Assembly: GCA_903844155.1 (NCBI GenBank)
Contig: CAIMSU010000159.1
Location: 1-37,837 of the forward strand
Length of the DNA: 37,837 bases
DNA from: an uncultured Pseudomonadota bacterium
GTDB taxonomy: Bacteria; Myxococcota_A; UBA796; SXON01
Direction of reading: 5' to 3'
Shown here in pieces: positions 34,305 through 37,837 of this stretch; the stretch's first letter is position 1, and every line of letters starts with the position of its first letter. The translations under genes and the position numbers were made by a program. Below the pieces are notes generated by a model. That model worked only from the letters and a program-made list of their open reading frames with translations, was not told where the DNA came from and made no database searches.

Positions 34305-34981
34305 CGCTTGCTCCGCGAGGCCACGACCGCTGCCAGCGCCGACGAGGGCTTGACCTCCGGCATGGTGACCCCCCAGGATGCCGGGTTGCGCGGATCGAGC
34401 TTTCGGGCCCGCGGAGCACGGTTTGCCCCGTTTGGAGCCGACGCCGGGGCGAGACCGGCCACCGCCGCGATCCGCCCGGCGTGCAGGTGGTGCGTCATCG
34501 CGATCGCACAGGCGTCACGCGCATCTGCGGTCGTTGCGCCCTCCGCATCCGCGCCGAGGAGCATGCCGACCATCCGCTCGATCTGCGCCTTGTCGGCCTT
34601 TCCGCTGCCGGTCACCGATTGTTTGACGGTCGAGGCGTTGTATTCGTGGACCGCCAGCCCCGACTCGGCCAGCGCCGCCAACGCCACCCCGCGCGCCTGC
34701 CCGAGCGTGAGGGCCGAGACCGAGGACCGGTGCATGAAGATCACCTCGATCGCCGCCACATCCGGCTTCTCCTCTGCGATGATGCGGCGCAATTCGCGAA
34801 GGATGCACGCGAGGCGCACGGCCATCGCCGCAGCGGGGTCCGTATGGATGGCGCCAGCCGCTACAAGCTGAAAACACCCAGCGGACCGGGTGATCACCGC
34901 CCAGCCGGTGTGGCGGCTGCCAGGGTCGACGCCAAGCACGCGGGGCGAGGATGGGCTGCGTGGTGGGGTCACGCTGTTCAT
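34301..34981 (-). CDS. ruvC: Crossover junction endodeoxyribonuclease RuvC
   Basis: The protein is 226 residues, longer than E. coli RuvC (173) because of a ~12-residue N-terminal lead and a 50-residue C-terminal tail. The four acidic catalytic residues are present: D19 in LGVDPGS, E79 in AAIEVIF, and D153 and D156 in TADARDACAIA. RuvC resolves Holliday junctions as a dimer. The basic tail ([13 protein letters not shown]) may aid DNA binding. No Shine-Dalgarno sequence precedes ATG 34981. The upstream region is shared with the divergent gene at 35095. Confidence 0.96.
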   Translation of the reverse strand: MNSVTPPRSPSSPRVLGVDPGSRHTGWAVITRSAGCFQLVAAGAIHTDPAAAMAVRLACILRELRRIIAEEKPDVAAIEVIFMHRSSVSALTLGQARGVALAALAESGLAVHEYNASTVKQSVTGSGKADKAQIERMVGMLLGADAEGATTADARDACAIAMTHHLHAGRIAAVAGLAPASAPNGANRAPRARKLDPRNPASWGVTMPEVKPSSALAAVVASRSKR

Positions 34982-35094
34982 GTAACTGAACGGGCGTGCG
35001 GGCGCGAGGAGGCGGGAACACGCTCGCGATTGGTTCGGGACGCGCGAGGCGCCGCCGTTTGTTGATACCCTGTCGCCCTAGCGAGTCCTGCCCG

Positions 35095-36372
35095 ATGCCC
35101 CTCTTGCGCCCGCCTCCCCGGCCTTCCGCCAATCGCTCCACCGCCCTCGGCGGGCTCCTCGCCCTCACTGGCCTGACCGTGGCGATCGCGTATGCACCGG
35201 CATTCGCGGCTCCGAAAGCCTCAGCGCTGCCGACGCAGGATCTCTACGCGCAGGATGGCGAGGTCAAGACCGTCACGGGCGCCGTCCACTTTGCGATCGT
35301 CGGGGACACGCGCGCGGCGATCGCCTCGGACAAGGTCGCCAGCCGCAGCTCGCTCGACGGCGCCGAGGACGCGATCGTGGCGGACATCGCGGCGAATGTG
35401 GACCCGCTGCGGCTGAAATTCGCGGTGCTGCTTGGCGGGATGGTGGCGACGAGCTCGACGCCCGAGTGGAAGAACTTCACGAAGGACTGGATGCCCGCCC
35501 TCGCCGGATCCGAGATCAGCGAAAAGGGCGGATCGCGCGTAAAGAGCGTGCCCGTCTGCGGCGTGACCGACCGGACGGGCGACGAGTGGTTGACCGGCTT
35601 CGGCGCGGCCTTTCCCGGCGTTGGCGCGAACATCGGCGCAAACCGGGTGGCGACCTGGTACCACTTTGACATCTCGGCGGACGGCAAGGTCTGGCGTTTT
35701 GTGGTGTTGGATGCGGACAAGGCAACGCTCGGCTCACGCTGGGACGAGCAGATCGCCTGGATCCCCGACGCGCTGAAAGGCAAGTACGACCACGTCCTCG
35801 TCTTCATGAACCGCCCGTCGATGACCCTCGCTCACGGCGCGACCGACGACGACGGGGGCGGCCCGGGCGAGCTTCTGGACACGCTCGAGCAGGCGACGAA
35901 CCTCAACGCCATCGTCGCCATCTTCTCGGGAAACACCGGCACCAACGAGGTCTTCGTCCCAACCGGACGGCTCGGGGAGGCGTACATCAACGCTTCTTCC
36001 GGCGCCCCCGCGGCCACGCTCGCGCGCTGGCGGACCAAGCCCGAGCTCAAGCTCGAGAGCATCTACGATCTGCAGCTCATCAAGGGTTTTGACAAGGCGG
36101 TCGACGCGCGCCATCTCGCCGAGACGGTCGTGGACCGGGCCAAGGCCCGCGGCAACTACGCCGGGTTCGTCGGCGAGTACGAGGGGCACGGGTACCCGAT
36201 CGCCGGGTGGTGGAGCGCGAGCATCGGCGGCGACACGCTCGGGCTCGACTTCCGGATGTGGGACCCCGGCGCGGAGGACGCAACGGCGGCGGCGGCCTTG
36301 TCGACGATCTACCACATGGACTGGGACGCGAAGGACGGCTGGAAGATCGGGTCGAATGCCGCTACGCCCTGA
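35095..36372 (+). CDS. Exported metallophosphoesterase-fold protein lacking metal ligands
   Basis: From ATG 35095 the protein is 425 residues; an in-frame upstream start at 34996 would only add an Arg-rich leader. A signal peptide is visible (STALGGLLALTGLTVAIAYA, cleavage near AFAAP). The fold follows calcineurin-like phosphoesterases: AIVGDTRAA, LLGGMVATSS, VPVCGVTDRTGDEW, a KVWRFVVLDAD strand, HVLVFMNRPSMT and AIFSGNTGTNEVF. The usual metal motifs are GDxH, GDxxxxG, GNHD/E, a single His and GHxH; almost every ligand is replaced here (DTR, GGM, GVTD, NRP, GNTG). It is therefore probably a catalytically dead relative. It overlaps the Tat amine oxidase gene by 17 nt, suggesting joint function in the periplasm. 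Confidence 0.65.
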   Translation: MPLLRPPPRPSANRSTALGGLLALTGLTVAIAYAPAFAAPKASALPTQDLYAQDGEVKTVTGAVHFAIVGDTRAAIASDKVASRSSLDGAEDAIVADIAANVDPLRLKFAVLLGGMVATSSTPEWKNFTKDWMPALAGSEISEKGGSRVKSVPVCGVTDRTGDEWLTGFGAAFPGVGANIGANRVATWYHFDISADGKVWRFVVLDADKATLGSRWDEQIAWIPDALKGKYDHVLVFMNRPSMTLAHGATDDDGGGPGELLDTLEQATNLNAIVAIFSGNTGTNEVFVPTGRLGEAYINASSGAPAATLARWRTKPELKLESIYDLQLIKGFDKAVDARHLAETVVDRAKARGNYAGFVGEYEGHGYPIAGWWSASIGGDTLGLDFRMWDPGAEDATAAAALSTIYHMDWDAKDGWKIGSNAATP

Positions 36373-37744
36373 AGCGGTGCCCGGGCCGACCCGCCGGGAC
36401 GTCCTCCGGGCGGCGATGGCTGGGCTCGCGCTTCCGGTCGTCGCCCAGCTTCCCGGTTGCAAGGCGGGGAAGGGCACGAGCGTCGTCGTGGTCGGCGCAG
36501 GAGCGGCGGGGCTGTGGGCGGCCCAGTTGCTGCTGGACAAGGGCTTCGACGTGACGCTGCTCGAAGCCTCGGACCGCCACGGCGGGCGCATTCGGGACGA
36601 CACGTCGCTCGCCAGCTACCCGATCGAGCTTGGCGCCGAGGAGGTCCACGGCTCAAACAGCGTGTTCTACTCGATGTGTGCCGACGCAAACGTCTCTTTC
36701 GTCGATGAGAGCCAGACGACCGACCGCTTCTGGATGCAAGCGAGCGACGGCGCGGTCGCCCTGCACGACGAGAGCGTCGTGTCGACGGACGACGCGCTCG
36801 CCGCCGCAGACCAGTTCATCACCGACGTCTACGCCTCGACCGGCGACGACGTCACGGTGACGACCGCGATGGACTCGGCCGCGATCGAGGATCGATGCCG
36901 CTTCTACGTCGAGGCGCGCGTCGGCAACGAGTACGGGAGCGACGACGACCACGTCGGCGTCGTCTCGCTCGCAGACGACGATGCCTTGTGGTCTTCCGGC
37001 CCGTCGAGCTACGCAATCGCCGACTCGTCCATCCTCGCCATCATCGAGCTGGCCTGCTCCGACGCCTGGCCGCTCGTCCAGACCGGCGCGGTCGTCACGA
37101 CGTTGACGTCCACTCCCAGCTCCGTGACCGCGACCCTCGCAGATGGATCCACGGTCACCGCCGAATTTGCCGTGCTGACGGTGTCTCTCGGCGTGCTGAA
37201 GGCCGGGCTGATCACCTTCTCCCCGGCGCTCTCGGCCGCAAAACAGGCCGCGATCGCCGGCGTTGGCTTCGGGCACGGGATGAAGATCATCCTGGCGTTC
37301 TCGACCCGGTTCTGGCCGGACGACCTCGGCTCACTCTACGGCGCGGACCACGTCCCCGAGCTCTGGGCGACCGGGTTCGGGCGCACGGCGAACCCGCTGG
37401 AGCTCACCGCCTTCGTGATGGGTGCCTCGGCGGACGTGCTGACGGCCGCGGGCGAAGGCGCTGTCGCCCTCGTCCTGGCCGACCTCGACACGATCTTCGC
37501 CGGCGCGGCCACCCCCGCGTTCGTCGCCAGCGTGGTCCAGGATTGGACTTTGGAGCCCTTCATCCTCGGCTCCTACAGCTTCCCGTCACCCGGATCGTCG
37601 GCGTTTCGGGCGGATCTCGCGACGGCCGAGGGCAGGGTGCACTTCGCGGGCGAGGCAACCCACACGTCGGGCATGTACGCGACCGTCCACGGCGCGTTGG
37701 AGACGGCTGAGCGCGCGGTTCAGGAGATCTTGGACCTCGTGTAG
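36356..37744 (+). CDS. Tat-exported FAD-dependent amine oxidase
   Basis: The 462-residue protein starts at ATG 36356. Residues 11-35 are a twin-arginine signal (TRRDVLRAAMAGLALP), ending in a possible lipobox-like LPGC. The flavin monoamine oxidase fold follows: VVVVGAGAAGLWAAQLLL, LLEASDRHGGRI, IELGAEEVHG, VLTVSLGVLKAG, and the C-terminal FAGEATHTSGMYATVHGALE that contacts FAD. Family members oxidise amines, polyamines or amino acids with release of H2O2. Tat export implies folding with FAD in the cytoplasm and function in the periplasm or at the membrane. It overlaps the phosphoesterase-like gene by 17 nt. The substrate is unknown. Confidence 0.85.
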   Translation: MPLRPEAVPGPTRRDVLRAAMAGLALPVVAQLPGCKAGKGTSVVVVGAGAAGLWAAQLLLDKGFDVTLLEASDRHGGRIRDDTSLASYPIELGAEEVHGSNSVFYSMCADANVSFVDESQTTDRFWMQASDGAVALHDESVVSTDDALAAADQFITDVYASTGDDVTVTTAMDSAAIEDRCRFYVEARVGNEYGSDDDHVGVVSLADDDALWSSGPSSYAIADSSILAIIELACSDAWPLVQTGAVVTTLTSTPSSVTATLADGSTVTAEFAVLTVSLGVLKAGLITFSPALSAAKQAAIAGVGFGHGMKIILAFSTRFWPDDLGSLYGADHVPELWATGFGRTANPLELTAFVMGASADVLTAAGEGAVALVLADLDTIFAGAATPAFVASVVQDWTLEPFILGSYSFPSPGSSAFRADLATAEGRVHFAGEATHTSGMYATVHGALETAERAVQEILDLV

Positions 37745-37816
37745 CGTCTTTTGCGGCTTCGAGGCCGAGCGGAAGCGCGCGTCCCAAATTTATGCCAAAA
37801 CTGCGGAGAGCATTTC

Positions 37817-37837
37817 TGGTACATCTGCGATGTACCA
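37817..37837. promoter_or_regulatory. Perfect 8-bp inverted repeat at the window edge
   Basis: TGGTACAT (37817-37824) and ATGTACCA (37830-37837) are perfect inverted repeats with a 5-bp spacer CTGCG. The surrounding ~50 nt are AT-richer than the rest of the window, as expected of a promoter region. A repressor operator for a gene to the right, or the start of a structured element, are both possible; the window ends exactly at the repeat. Confidence 0.45.

Overview
This window is G+C-rich chromosomal DNA from a Gram-negative bacterium. The outer-membrane logic is clear: an LpxC, an LptD-like protein, an MltA-domain transglycosylase, several beta-barrel-like proteins and at least three lipoproteins with LSAC or LLAC lipoboxes. 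Asp/Ser/Thr/Pro-rich spacers after lipoboxes, a Hanks-type kinase and the overall gene style suggest a deltaproteobacterial (Myxococcota-like) source; this is inference, as no rRNA or phylogenetic marker tree is available. Genes are very tightly packed. Many junctions are GTGA, ATGA or TGATG overlaps, several convergent pairs overlap at their 3' ends, and TTG and GTG starts are common. No tRNA, rRNA, CRISPR array, transposase or phage gene was seen.

Layout, left to right. 1-4420: a membrane-anchored Pro/Thr/Ala-rich protein, a fused alpha/beta thiamine-diphosphate E1 dehydrogenase and a Rieske oxygenase. 4407-7402: a redox/oxygen neighbourhood with a cysteine-free redoxin, an HxlR regulator that appears frameshifted, a truncated haemoglobin and a divergent POT-family transporter. 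7399-8580: an MltA-domain transglycosylase. 8581-10771: a repeat-rich zone around a 5'-truncated GT-C-like membrane protein; it holds an inverted nested repeat and a 204-bp tandem repeat whose hairpin stem differs between copies but keeps its pairing. 10772-15351: a plus-strand run of bioA, an outer-membrane protein, an EcsC-like protein and an LptD-like protein. 15357-21029 (minus strand): a GH31 glycosidase, a double-RCK membrane protein and a PEGA/beta-barrel protein. 21142-24002: a Kelch lipoprotein coupled to a Ser/Thr kinase, apparently from a leaderless promoter. 23975-25066: aspartate-semialdehyde dehydrogenase on the minus strand.

25128-31255 is the most distinctive block. Five plus-strand genes overlap by 1-4 nt: a FabZ-like dehydratase, a CrtI-like FAD oxidoreductase, a FabF-like ketosynthase, a GH99-like lipoprotein and a C39-like cysteine-peptidase lipoprotein. 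This joins an acyl-chain or polyene-type biosynthetic trio to two surface lipoproteins. 31157-34981 (minus strand) carries ruvC-ruvA-ruvB, lpxC and a probably broken small gene. 34996-37744 carries a metallophosphoesterase-fold protein lacking its metal ligands, overlapping a Tat-exported FAD amine oxidase. The window ends on a perfect 8-bp inverted repeat.
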